Assembly: GCA_030037175.1 (NCBI GenBank)
Contig: JASHRV010000009.1
Location: 1-39,736 of the forward strand
Length of the DNA stretch: 39,736 bases
Direction: 5' to 3'
DNA from: Acetobacteraceae bacterium
GTDB taxonomy: Bacteria > Pseudomonadota > Alphaproteobacteria > Acetobacterales > Acetobacteraceae
Shown: positions 33,417 through 39,736 of the stretch, one piece after another
Position numbering within the stretch: the stretch's first letter is position 1
Layout of the letters: every line of letters begins with the position of its first letter
The notes under the pieces: generated by a model
The model's input: only the letters and a program-made list of their open reading frames with translations
What the model was told of the DNA's origin: nothing
Databases searched by the model: none
Position numbers and translations under genes: made by a program

Positions 33417-33450
33417 TTGACAAGTAAAATATATTCAGAAGTATATCTCA
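33417..33450 (+). promoter_or_regulatory. Promoter with FCD-regulator operator before the dehydrogenase
   Basis: TTGACA (33417-33422) is followed after 18 nt by GTATAT (33441-33446). Overlapping the -10 is a 24-bp site, 33427-33450, that reads TGAGATATA-N6-AATATATTT on the minus strand. An identical half-site pair lies in the promoter at 35453. The start codon is 22 nt downstream of the site. Confidence 0.6.
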
Positions 33451-33471
33451 ATCACAGGCGCCGGAGACCCC

Positions 33472-34596
33472 ATGAAAACCCTCGAAATCGCCGTCGTGTA
33501 CGGGGACGGTATCGGCCCGGAGGTCTGCCAGGCCGCGCTCGATGTCATCGCCGCCGCCCTCGGCCCCGATCAGGCCATCCTCCGCTTCACGGAATGCAAG
33601 GCCGGCGCGGAGGAATATCGGCGCAGCGGCATCGCCTATCCGGAGGAATCGTTCGCGGGCTGCCGCCGCGCCGATGCCATCCTCCATGGCGCCGCCGGCC
33701 TGCCCGGCGTCACCTATCCGGACGGCACGGAGGCCGGGCTCGATTTCGGCCTCCTCACCCGTTTCCGCCTCGATCTCTATGCCAATATCCGCCCCATCCG
33801 CCTTTTCCCCGGCACCGCCTCGCGTCTCGCCGGCAAGCACCCCGGCGACATCGACTACGTGATCGTGCGCGAGAACACGGAGGGGCTCTACGCCGCGCGC
33901 GGCAACGGCGTCGTGCTGCGCGACGAGGTCGCAACCGATTCCCTCGTCCTCACCCGCAAAGGCACGGAGCGGGTGGTGCGCGCCGCCTTCGATCTCGCCC
34001 GCACGCGCAACGGCGCGCCGGCGGACGGCAAGCGCCGCGTCACCTGCTGCGACAAGTCGAACGTGCTCCGCAGCTACGCCTTCTTCCGCCGCGTCTTCGA
34101 CGAGGTCGCGGCGCGCTATCCCGATATCGAGGTTGACTACGCCTACGCGGACGCGATGACGGTCCATCTCGTCGAGCGGCCGGAGCATTACGACGTCATC
34201 GTCACCGAGAACATGTTCGGGGACATCATCTCCGATCTCGCCGCCGCTACCGTGGGCAGCATGGGCATGTCGCCCTCGGCCGAAATCGGCGACAGGCACG
34301 CCCTTTTTCAGGCCGCGCACGGCTCGGCGCCCACCATCGCCGGCCAGGGAATCGCCAATCCCTACGGCACCATCCTTTCCGCGGCCAGCATGCTGCTCTG
34401 GCTCGGCGAGCGGCACCGGAACGAAACCCTCACCCGCGCCGGCCGCGCGATCGAGCGCGCGGTCGCGAAAACCCTCGCCGAAGGCAAGGCCCTCACACGC
34501 GACATCGGCGGCCGCGCCTCGACACGCGACGTCGTGGACGCGGTTTCAGGCCGCTGCGCTCCCACGCAGTCAGTCATGAAGAATGTTCTTTCTTGA
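33472..34596 (+). CDS. Isopropylmalate/tartrate/D-malate dehydrogenase family protein
   Basis: A 374-aa beta-hydroxyacid oxidative decarboxylase. It has VVYGDGIGPEV at the start, HGAAGLPGVTYPDGTEAGLDFGLLTRFRLDLYANIRPIR (substrate-binding Arg residues), YVIVRENTEGLYAARG, KSNVLRSYAFFR, YADAMTVHLV and VTENMFGDIISDLAA (metal-binding Asp), AAHGSAPTIAGQGIANPYG. It decarboxylates a 2-hydroxy acid such as D-malate, tartrate or isopropylmalate with NAD. Location outside a leu operon, next to a GntR/FCD regulator and a TRAP binding protein, argues for catabolism rather than leucine synthesis. It has its own promoter with the shared operator. Confidence 0.85.
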   Translation: MKTLEIAVVYGDGIGPEVCQAALDVIAAALGPDQAILRFTECKAGAEEYRRSGIAYPEESFAGCRRADAILHGAAGLPGVTYPDGTEAGLDFGLLTRFRLDLYANIRPIRLFPGTASRLAGKHPGDIDYVIVRENTEGLYAARGNGVVLRDEVATDSLVLTRKGTERVVRAAFDLARTRNGAPADGKRRVTCCDKSNVLRSYAFFRRVFDEVAARYPDIEVDYAYADAMTVHLVERPEHYDVIVTENMFGDIISDLAAATVGSMGMSPSAEIGDRHALFQAAHGSAPTIAGQGIANPYGTILSAASMLLWLGERHRNETLTRAGRAIERAVAKTLAEGKALTRDIGGRASTRDVVDAVSGRCAPTQSVMKNVLS

Positions 34597-34606
34597 AAGA
34601 AAGAAC
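34585..34606 (+). terminator. Hairpin at the dehydrogenase stop
   Basis: GTTCTTTC-TTGAAA-GAAAGAAC forms an 8-bp stem overlapping the stop codon at 34594-34596. It is the hairpin part of the second A/T-rich repeat unit and may end the dehydrogenase transcript. Confidence 0.45.
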
Positions 34607-34707
34607 CAAAGAACTTTTACCCATTTTCCGTTCGGAGTCTCTCGCCGATGCCCGCCCCCGGGAAACGGAAAAAAGTCTTTTTGCTTCTTTTTCTTCAGAA
34701 AAAGAAG
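34585..34707. repeat. A/T-rich hairpin repeat, two inverted units (copies 2 and 3)
   Basis: Copy 2 (34585-34632, +) and copy 3 (34660-34707, -) each consist of a hairpin followed by caaa(g/a)a-actttt...ttttccg-like sequence, like copy 1 at 19980. The copy 3 hairpin is CTTCTTTTTC-TTCA-GAAAAAGAAG (34684-34707), a perfect 10-bp stem. The pair lies between the convergent dehydrogenase and GntR genes and probably acts as a bidirectional terminator. Confidence 0.6.
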
Positions 34708-34735
34708 AAAAGAAAGCTCGCCCTTTTCTCGCCTT

Positions 34736-35407
34736 CTACAAAGCCAGCAGACGGAATTTCTCCACGGCCCTGACCAGCATTTCCTCACCGCGCCGGCGCT
34801 GGCGGAAGTGCGCGTTGGCCGCCGCGTTGGGCTCGCCGGCGAGGATGAGCGTGGCGAGGCTGCGGTGTGCTTCCACCGAGCGCGTCAGATAGTCCGCCGG
34901 TTGCAGCCGCATCGCGACGAGATGCGCGCGCCGCGTCAGGTCGCGGAACTGCAGTCCGCTGCGTTCGATGCGGCTGTTCCCGCACAGCATGAGCAGCGCG
35001 CGGTGGAACGCTTCGTCCGCCTCGCCCCAGAGTTCGAGGTCGCCGCGCGCGCTCGCCTCGTCCATGCGCTTGAGCGCGCCGAGCAGCGGCTCGAGCGTGC
35101 TTCGCGTGGGGTGCTGGCCGGTGAGCAGGAACACCGCCATCACTTCCATGCCCGTGATCGCCTGGTAGATCTCGCGCATATCCCCGCTCGAGAGCGCGCG
35201 CACGACGATGCCGCGCCCGCGTCCCATCTCCACCAGCCCCTCGTTCTCCAGCCGCAGCAGCGCCTCACGCACGGGCGTGCGGCTCATGCCGAGCTCCGCC
35301 GCCATCGCCCTCTCGTCGATCTGCGCGTTCGGCGCGATTGCGCCTTGCAGGATCAGGGATTTGATCCCGGCATAGGCGGAGTCCGTAAGCGATATGCTTT
35401 GGGCCAA
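34736..35407 (-). CDS. GntR/FCD-family regulator (TTG start)
   Basis: A 223-aa regulator. The winged helix-turn-helix starts at once (LTDSAYAGIKSLILQGAIAPNAQI, then MAAELGMSRTPVREALLRLENEGLVEMGRGRGIVVR). The all-helical FCD ligand domain has EADEAFHRALLMLCGN with metal-site residues and DYLTRSVEAHRSLATLI. No ATG lies in a sensible place; TTG 35407 is preceded by AAAGGAAG at proper distance and puts the first residues in line with the family. The track ORF up to 36736 is antisense to the TRAP gene. It is divergent from the second DctP gene and shares with it the 24-bp operator, so it likely represses itself, DctP and the dehydrogenase. Confidence 0.88.
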   Translation of the reverse strand: MAQSISLTDSAYAGIKSLILQGAIAPNAQIDERAMAAELGMSRTPVREALLRLENEGLVEMGRGRGIVVRALSSGDMREIYQAITGMEVMAVFLLTGQHPTRSTLEPLLGALKRMDEASARGDLELWGEADEAFHRALLMLCGNSRIERSGLQFRDLTRRAHLVAMRLQPADYLTRSVEAHRSLATLILAGEPNAAANAHFRQRRRGEEMLVRAVEKFRLLAL

Positions 35408-35452
35408 GATTCTTCCTTTCTCTGTCGCTTCGCGTCGCAGGCGGAATCGCGC

Positions 35453-35482
35453 TGGACATGAGATATATGCCCAAATATATTT
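35453..35482 (+). promoter_or_regulatory. Promoter with FCD-regulator operator before second DctP
   Basis: TGGACA (35453-35458), a 17-nt spacer and TATATT (35476-35481). The spacer and -10 are covered by TGAGATATA-N6-AATATATTT (35459-35482), the same half-sites and spacing as at 33427-33450. It lies in the divergent gap between the FCD gene and DctP. Confidence 0.65.
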
Positions 35483-35521
35483 CCTGGCGCTCCCCAGCCA
35501 TACCAAGAGACGAGGAAACGC

Positions 35522-36535
35522 ATGAAGGGGCTCCGCAGACGAACGCTGGTCAAGGCCGCCGCCGCTTCGCCTTTCGCCTTCGCCATTCTCCGCTCGCGGG
35601 CTGAGGCGGCGGAGTTCGTCTTCAAGTTCGGCAACAATGTCCCGGACAGTTATCCGCTCAATATCCGCGTCCGCCAGGCCGCGGCGCGCATCCGCAAGGA
35701 GACGGACGGCCGCTTCGATCTTCAGGTCTTCTCCAACGGCGCGCTCGGCACGGACACGGACATGCTTTCGGAGGTCCGCAGCGGCGCCATCCAGTTCTAC
35801 ACCGCCTCGGGCCTCGTCCTCTCCACCCTCGTGCCGATCACCGCGATCAATGCGCTCGGCTTCGCCTTCAAGGATTATGGCCAGGTCTGGCCGGCGATGG
35901 ACGGCAAGCTTGGGGATGTGATCCGCGCCAGGATCGATATTTCCGGCCTGCACGCGATCGACAGGATCTTCGATATCGGCTTCCGGGAGGTCACCGCGAG
36001 CACGCACCCCATCACCGATCCCGCGAGCTTCAAGGGCTTCAAGATCCGCATCCCGCCGAGCGAGCTCGGCGTTTCGATGTTCAAGGCGCTCGGCGCCGCG
36101 CCGGTGACCATCAACTTCTCGGAGGCCTATACCGCGCTTCAGACCCATGTCGTGGACGGGCAGGAGAACCCACTTTCGATCATCGACACTGCGAAGTTCT
36201 ACGAGGTCCAGAAATACGTTTCGATGACCAACCACATGTGGGACGGGTATTGGATGCTCTGCAACGGCCATGCCTGGGACGGCCTGCCCGACGATGTGCG
36301 TACGGTTGTAGCGCGCGAACTCGATCGCGCGGCGATGGAGGACCGCGCGGACATCGCAGCGCTTGACGCCTCGCTGAAGACGAAGCTTCAGTCCAAGGGC
36401 ATGATCTTCAATATACCGGACACCGCCCCCTTCCGGGAAACGCTGAAAGCGGCCGGCTTCTATGCGCAATGGCACGAGAAGTTCGGAAATGCGGCCTGGC
36501 AAGCCCTTGAATCTTATGTGGGTCCGCTCGCCTGA
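35522..36535 (+). CDS. TRAP transporter solute-binding protein DctP (second, orphan)
   Basis: A 337-aa TRAP binding protein, the same length as the first DctP. The signal RRRTLVKAAAASPFAFAILRSRAEAA is TAT-like. It shares GTDTDMLSEVRSGAIQ, GFKIRIPPSE (anchor Arg), ALQTHVVDGQENPLSII and EVQKYVSMTNHMWDGYWM with its paralogue. GAGGAAACGC directly precedes the ATG. No DctQ or DctM gene accompanies it here, so it may use the fused permease at 27124 or one elsewhere. Control by the FCD regulator ties it to the dehydrogenase, suggesting a hydroxy-dicarboxylate such as tartrate or malate. Confidence 0.92.
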   Translation: MKGLRRRTLVKAAAASPFAFAILRSRAEAAEFVFKFGNNVPDSYPLNIRVRQAAARIRKETDGRFDLQVFSNGALGTDTDMLSEVRSGAIQFYTASGLVLSTLVPITAINALGFAFKDYGQVWPAMDGKLGDVIRARIDISGLHAIDRIFDIGFREVTASTHPITDPASFKGFKIRIPPSELGVSMFKALGAAPVTINFSEAYTALQTHVVDGQENPLSIIDTAKFYEVQKYVSMTNHMWDGYWMLCNGHAWDGLPDDVRTVVARELDRAAMEDRADIAALDASLKTKLQSKGMIFNIPDTAPFRETLKAAGFYAQWHEKFGNAAWQALESYVGPLA

Positions 36536-36847
36536 CCCCGCCCCGCTCGCGAAATGAAAGACGCTCCCTGGTCTTATTGTCCCCTGAGCCCGATTTATCG
36601 GCGACGCGCCCGCCGCTCGCCACGCCCGCATGCGGGACGAGAATCCGGAACCAGGCCCCGCAGGCTGGAAAGGAAGAGAAATCGAGGGAAATGAAGGGCT
36701 GCGTCGCCGCGGCGAGGCCGAGCCGTAATTGCTCACTCAGCCTCGCAAGGCGACCGCGAGAGCCGGTCTTGCCGCATATCGGGCGGCTAACCGCGCCGCG
36801 CGTTCATGGCGAGGCGACGGAAACGGGCGGTCCCGCCTCGCGGGCGG
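36536..36847. other. 312-bp gap with no visible gene
   Basis: Short ORFs here have no family features. I see no clear promoter pair, repeat or hairpin; one possible hint of a small stem occurs around gcgggcggt/accgcccgc-type repeats (36827-36849). Confidence 0.4.
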
Positions 36848-37111
36848 TTAACGCTCGATCTTGCCGTAAATATCTCGCTGGCAGTCCCAGCGCACAAGCC
36901 GCCAGCCCTCGTTCTGCATCTCGCGGACGGTGGAGCTGGAGGAAATGATCTCGCTGGCGTAGCCGCTGCCGGGATCGCATTCGATCGTCGATAGATGATC
37001 GGGGAGTGTCACGGCCTCGATGTGGCCGCCCAGAATGCCGCCGAGCTGCATCGTGACGACGAGCACGTAGGAAAGAGCAGTCACGAATCGAGCACCACCC
37101 CTGAAGCCCAT
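36848..37111 (-). CDS. Small hypothetical, possibly secreted, 87 aa
   Basis: From ATG 37111 the product has a positively charged start (MGFRGGARF), a hydrophobic stretch (VTALSYVLVVTMQLGGILGG) and a short soluble part ending REMQNEGWRLVRWDCQRDIYGKIER. That is the layout of a small exported or membrane-anchored protein with two cysteines (ECDPG, WDCQ) that might pair. The 'M.NEGWRLV.WDCQ' end looks constrained. No Shine-Dalgarno is obvious and the family is not recognised. The longer track start at 37270 adds an unlikely leader. Confidence 0.45.
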   Translation of the reverse strand: MGFRGGARFVTALSYVLVVTMQLGGILGGHIEAVTLPDHLSTIECDPGSGYASEIISSSSTVREMQNEGWRLVRWDCQRDIYGKIER

Positions 37112-37367
37112 CCGAAAATTCGTCTCAGGGCGGGAAAGGTCAAGCTTGACGATCGCCGCCGCGGCCGCTTCCGCGCCATTCAGGGGAACGTGGCAGGAAC
37201 GCGAGGAAAGGCTTTGGATTCGCGGCGGTTTCGCGGGTTGGAAAAAAATTCGGTTGGACAGGTTGGACATGACGGGGGCGGGTTTGAGGTATTTTTTTAT
37301 TTAGAATCAAAGAATTGGGTTCCGGGGACGAGCCCCGGAACGGCATTTTCCGGCCTTTTCGCGCCCG

Positions 37368-38519
37368 CTACGCGCCGGCGGTTTTCGCCTTGAGCCAGGC
37401 CGCGATCTTCGGCCAGGTCTCGGCAAGGGTGCGGGTTCCCATGAAGAGGCCGATATGGCCACCCGGAACGAGAAGCTGCTCGATCTCCGCCGGCTTCGTT
37501 CCGACCAGCCCAGAAGCCGCGAAGACCTGCTCCTTCGTGGTGATGTCGTCCGTCTCGCCCGCGAGCAGGAAGAGCGGGCAATTTATGTCGTGGAGCGTGA
37601 TCCGCCGCCCCAGCGCCACGAAGCGCCCGCCGGCGAAGCGGTTCTCCCGGAAAAGGAGATTGATCGCCTGCATGTAGTAGCGGCCGGGCAGATCGATCGG
37701 GTTCTCGTACCAGCGCTCGAAGGTCTCGGTGCGCCTGAGATAGCTCGGGTCCTCGACATGCTCGTAGAGGTCGAGGAACTTGCCGAGATATTGCCGGCCG
37801 GGATGCATGTCCTTCCAGCCCGCGAGCATGGCCTGGCCGCGCATCAGCCCGCCGCCGGCGGCGACCATGTCGGCATAGAAGGAGGGCGGCAGATCATGCA
37901 CCATCTTCTTGAGCGGGCCGTCGCCGGCATTCGTGTCGATGGGCGCGCCCGCGAGGACCAGGGCGCCGATCTTGCCCGGAAAGCGCGCGGCATACATCGC
38001 CGACATCCAGCCGCCCTGGCAGAGCCCGACCAGGATCGCCCGGCCGCCGAGATCGTCCACGGCGACGTTGATCTCGGCGAGATACTTGTCGATGTCGAAG
38101 TCCTTCATCTCCTCGGTGGCCGGCTTCCAGTCCGTGACCAGAACCCGATCGAGGCCGCCCGCGCGCAGCGTCTCCACCAGGCTCTGGCCCTTGGCGTAGT
38201 CCGCGATGGTGGCGCTGTGCCCGGCATAGGGCGCATCGACGATGACGGGGAGCGGGCGGGAGGCCGCGCCTTCGCCGTTCCCGGCCGAGAAATCCCTGAG
38301 CCGCATCGTATCGAGATCGAGCGCGACCGTGTTGGGCGTTGCCCATTCGGGCGGCGGCGGGGCGGAAATCTTCTCCGCCTCGGCGATGAACTTCAGATTG
38401 TCCCGCGCGAGCTTCAGCTCCTCCTTCTCAAGCTCGATGCCGGCCGCGAGCGGCCAGAAGAACGGGACGGAGTGCTCGTGGCGCGGCTTATGGGCGGAGG
38501 ATTTCGGGTCTTTGGACAT
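37368..38519 (-). CDS. PhaC-like alpha/beta hydrolase (polyhydroxyalkanoate synthase-like)
   Basis: A 383-aa protein. The core resembles PHA synthases: PVIVDAPYAGHSATIADYAKGQSLVETLRAGGLDRVLVTDWKPAT, a lipase-box-like GLCQGGWMSAM with Cys as nucleophile (PhaC uses G-x-C-x-G), FLLAGETDDITT for the Asp and VPGGHIGLFMG for the His. The N-terminal domain of class I PhaC (about 200 aa) is missing, and the length is closer to class III PhaC, which needs PhaE. It could be a synthase-like acyltransferase or an intracellular PHB-acting enzyme. It lies 41 nt downstream of fabI on the same strand, so fatty-acid and storage-polymer metabolism are linked. Confidence 0.72.
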   Translation of the reverse strand: MSKDPKSSAHKPRHEHSVPFFWPLAAGIELEKEELKLARDNLKFIAEAEKISAPPPPEWATPNTVALDLDTMRLRDFSAGNGEGAASRPLPVIVDAPYAGHSATIADYAKGQSLVETLRAGGLDRVLVTDWKPATEEMKDFDIDKYLAEINVAVDDLGGRAILVGLCQGGWMSAMYAARFPGKIGALVLAGAPIDTNAGDGPLKKMVHDLPPSFYADMVAAGGGLMRGQAMLAGWKDMHPGRQYLGKFLDLYEHVEDPSYLRRTETFERWYENPIDLPGRYYMQAINLLFRENRFAGGRFVALGRRITLHDINCPLFLLAGETDDITTKEQVFAASGLVGTKPAEIEQLLVPGGHIGLFMGTRTLAETWPKIAAWLKAKTAGA

Positions 38520-38534
38520 GTTCGGATCTTTCTC

Positions 38535-38570
38535 GGTCAGTGGCCCGGTCAGTGGCCCGGTCAGTGGAAC
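38535..38570 (+). repeat. Three 12-bp tandem repeats between fabI and the PhaC-like gene
   Basis: GGTCAGTGGCCC is repeated three times, the last ending in AAC instead of CCC. The third unit contains the fabI stop codon (tca at 38561 on the plus strand). Slippage here would alter the spacer but not the protein. Confidence 0.8.
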
Positions 38571-39343
38571 GCCATCCCTTCGATGTGGAAACCGGCATCG
38601 ACATAGAGGATCTCGCCGGTCACCGCCGTCATGTGATCGCTCGCGAGAGCGAGCGCGGTGCGGCCGACCTCCGAGGATTCGACCAGCCGATGCAGCGGCG
38701 CGTCGCGGAGGCTTTCGTTGAGCAGCGCATCGAAATGCTCGATGCCCGAGGCGGCGCGGGTCTGCACCGCGCCGGCGGAGATCGCGTTGACGCGGATGCG
38801 TTTGGGCCCGAGCTCATGGGCGAGATAGCGGACCGAGGATTCGAGCGCGGCCTTGACCGGGCCCATGACGTTGTAATGGTCCACGACCTTGTCCGCGCCG
38901 TAATAGGTGAGCGTGGTGAGGCTGCCGCCCTTGTCCATCAGCTTCTCGGCCAGGTGCGCCATGCGGATGAAGGAATGGCAGGAGATCAGCATGGATTCGG
39001 AGAAACCCTCGGCCGAGCAATCGGTGAGACGGCCGTGCAGATCCTCCTTCCGCGCCCAGGCGATGGAGTGGAAGAGGAAGTCGAGCCGGCCCCATTGGGT
39101 GCGGATGGCGTCGAACACCGCTTCGAGCTCCCCGGGCGCGGCGACGTTGCAGGGAAGGAAGATCGGGGCGGCGATTTGGCGCGCGAGGGGCTCGACATAG
39201 GGCTTCGCCTTGTCGTTGAGGTAGGTGACGGCGAGCTCGGCGCCGGCGCTCTGGAAATGCTGGGCGGCGGCCCAGGCGAGGCTGTGCTCGTTGGCGATGC
39301 CGACGACGAGGCCCTTGCGGCCGGCGAGGTCGAGAATTTCCAT
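38561..39343 (-). CDS. fabI: Enoyl-ACP reductase FabI
   Basis: A 260-aa divergent SDR. It has GLVVGIANEHSLAWAAAQHF (the FabI cofactor motif), FLFHSIAWARKEDL, LTTLTYYGADKVVDHYNVMGPVKAAL containing Y-x6-K, RVNAISAGAVQTRAASGI, and ends EILYVDAGFHIEGM. It reduces enoyl-ACP in the last step of each fatty-acid elongation cycle, with NADH. It is the target of triclosan and isoniazid-type inhibitors. The start MEILDLAGRKGLVVG matches the family. It leads the unit with the PhaC-like gene. Confidence 0.94.
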   Translation of the reverse strand: MEILDLAGRKGLVVGIANEHSLAWAAAQHFQSAGAELAVTYLNDKAKPYVEPLARQIAAPIFLPCNVAAPGELEAVFDAIRTQWGRLDFLFHSIAWARKEDLHGRLTDCSAEGFSESMLISCHSFIRMAHLAEKLMDKGGSLTTLTYYGADKVVDHYNVMGPVKAALESSVRYLAHELGPKRIRVNAISAGAVQTRAASGIEHFDALLNESLRDAPLHRLVESSEVGRTALALASDHMTAVTGEILYVDAGFHIEGMAFH

Positions 39344-39580
39344 CCGGTTTTCTCCCGTTCACGTGCGCCAGGGTATCGGGCTAGCTGTACTGGGCTTGCC
39401 GTGCGGCGATTCTGATCTCTGTCAATTCGGCGCGCGGCCGCGAGCGATAGTTTCGTGACGGTGGGCGGGCGGCGCGTGCCAGGAAACCGCCCCAGCAGCG
39501 CCACGGGGAGGCCCTTGTCCGTGCCTAGGTGATGGCGGACGGCACGCAATCCCGCGTGCGCCAATCGTTCGGGAGGACGA
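39344..39580. other. 237-bp divergent spacer
   Basis: It separates fabI (-) from the lipoprotein gene (+) and should hold both promoters. No strong -35/-10 pair stands out by eye. Confidence 0.4.
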
Positions 39581-39736
39581 ATGACGATGCGCAGGCTCAT
39601 CATCCCCTTGCTGCTCGGCAGCATCGCGTTCAGCATGTCCGCTTGCGGCTACGACCCCGGCACGCGCGCCGTGACGGGCGGGCTTCTCGGCGCCGGGGCG
39701 GGCGCGGGCATCGCCGCGGCGACCGGCGGCAAGCCG
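39581..39736 (+). CDS. Glycine-zipper lipoprotein, N-terminal part (3' truncated by window)
   Basis: ATG 39581 follows GGGAGGACGA. The first 52 residues read MTMRRLIIPLLLGSIAFSMSAC, a lipoprotein signal with MSAC as lipobox (Cys22), then GYDPGTRAVTGGLLGAGAGAGIAAATGG, a glycine-zipper (YMGG-like) segment. Small outer-membrane lipoproteins of this sort are common in alphaproteobacteria. The ORF track lists no entry because the frame runs off the window end. Function unknown beyond envelope location. Confidence 0.75.
   Translation, partial: MTMRRLIIPLLLGSIAFSMSACGYDPGTRAVTGGLLGAGAGAGIAAATGGKP

Noticed and set aside
34736-36736. 666-aa ORF on the minus strand
   Set aside because: Only the last 223 codons match GntR/FCD; the rest is antisense to the TRAP binding protein and lacks any family pattern.
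1-39736. CRISPR arrays, tRNA or rRNA genes, complete integrases or prophage genes
   Set aside because: None seen on either strand; the only regular tandem repeat is the 12-bp triplet at 38535, which has no spacers.

Overview
The window is high-GC DNA with strong third-position G/C bias, most consistent with an alphaproteobacterium, probably Acetobacteraceae. The family guess rests on overall gene style, on A/T-rich hairpin repeats (19980-20029, 34585-34707) of a kind I associate with that family, and on GC-rich palindromic 'gctccgcc' repeats (27056-27150, 30035-30190). No rRNA, tRNA or CRISPR array was seen.

Region 1 (1-5482, +): the 3' end of an MFS sugar porter, then genes typical of a glycan or glycoside locus: RmlD-like NAD(P) reductase, WbuC-like cupin, GT4 glycosyltransferase, PIG-L/LmbE deacetylase (ATGA overlap with the transferase), an unrecognised 157-aa protein and a SerB-like HAD phosphatase. 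Region 2 (5483-12600): a patchier, locally AT-richer segment with large intergenic gaps, degenerate dispersed repeats, a NodU-type carbamoyltransferase, a PhyH-type Fe(II)/2-oxoglutarate dioxygenase, a convergent pair encoding an FAD monooxygenase-like protein with an unusual N-terminal half and a VOC protein, and a decayed IS5-type transposase. It looks acquired and may tailor the product of region 1.

Region 3 (12640-19054): a DeoR regulator divergent from a five-gene sugar operon: ABC binding protein, two permeases, an ADP-dependent phosphofructokinase/glucokinase-family kinase and a LacD/YihT-like aldolase. No ATP-binding subunit lies in the window. The logic is import, phosphorylation and aldol cleavage of a hexose-like sugar, with an unusual kinase family.

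Region 4 (19138-23561, all -): GntR/HutC regulator, a two-subunit UxaA-family lyase closely resembling sulfolactate sulfo-lyase SuyAB (its promoter covered by a perfect 16-bp palindrome), and two LysR regulators. Region 5 (23614-31365, +): SDR dehydrogenase, RuBisCO-like protein, DUF1537 acid-sugar kinase, fused TRAP DctQM permease, TRAP binding protein and a TAT-exported epoxide-hydrolase-like protein. The RuBisCO-like protein and kinase, translationally coupled, match the logic of 3-oxo-isoapionate (apionate) catabolism and are the best candidate for a specialised pathway.

Region 6 (31498-36535): glutamine synthetase with a small protein downstream (-), an isopropylmalate/tartrate dehydrogenase homologue (+), a GntR/FCD regulator with a TTG start (-), and a second, orphan TRAP binding protein (+). 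Two promoters here carry the same 24-bp operator-like sequence, so the FCD regulator probably controls the dehydrogenase, itself and the binding protein together. Region 7 (36536-39736): a small secreted hypothetical, a PhaC-like alpha/beta hydrolase, FabI enoyl-ACP reductase and the start of a glycine-zipper lipoprotein.

All functions are inferred from the provided translations and remembered family motifs; no database search was possible.
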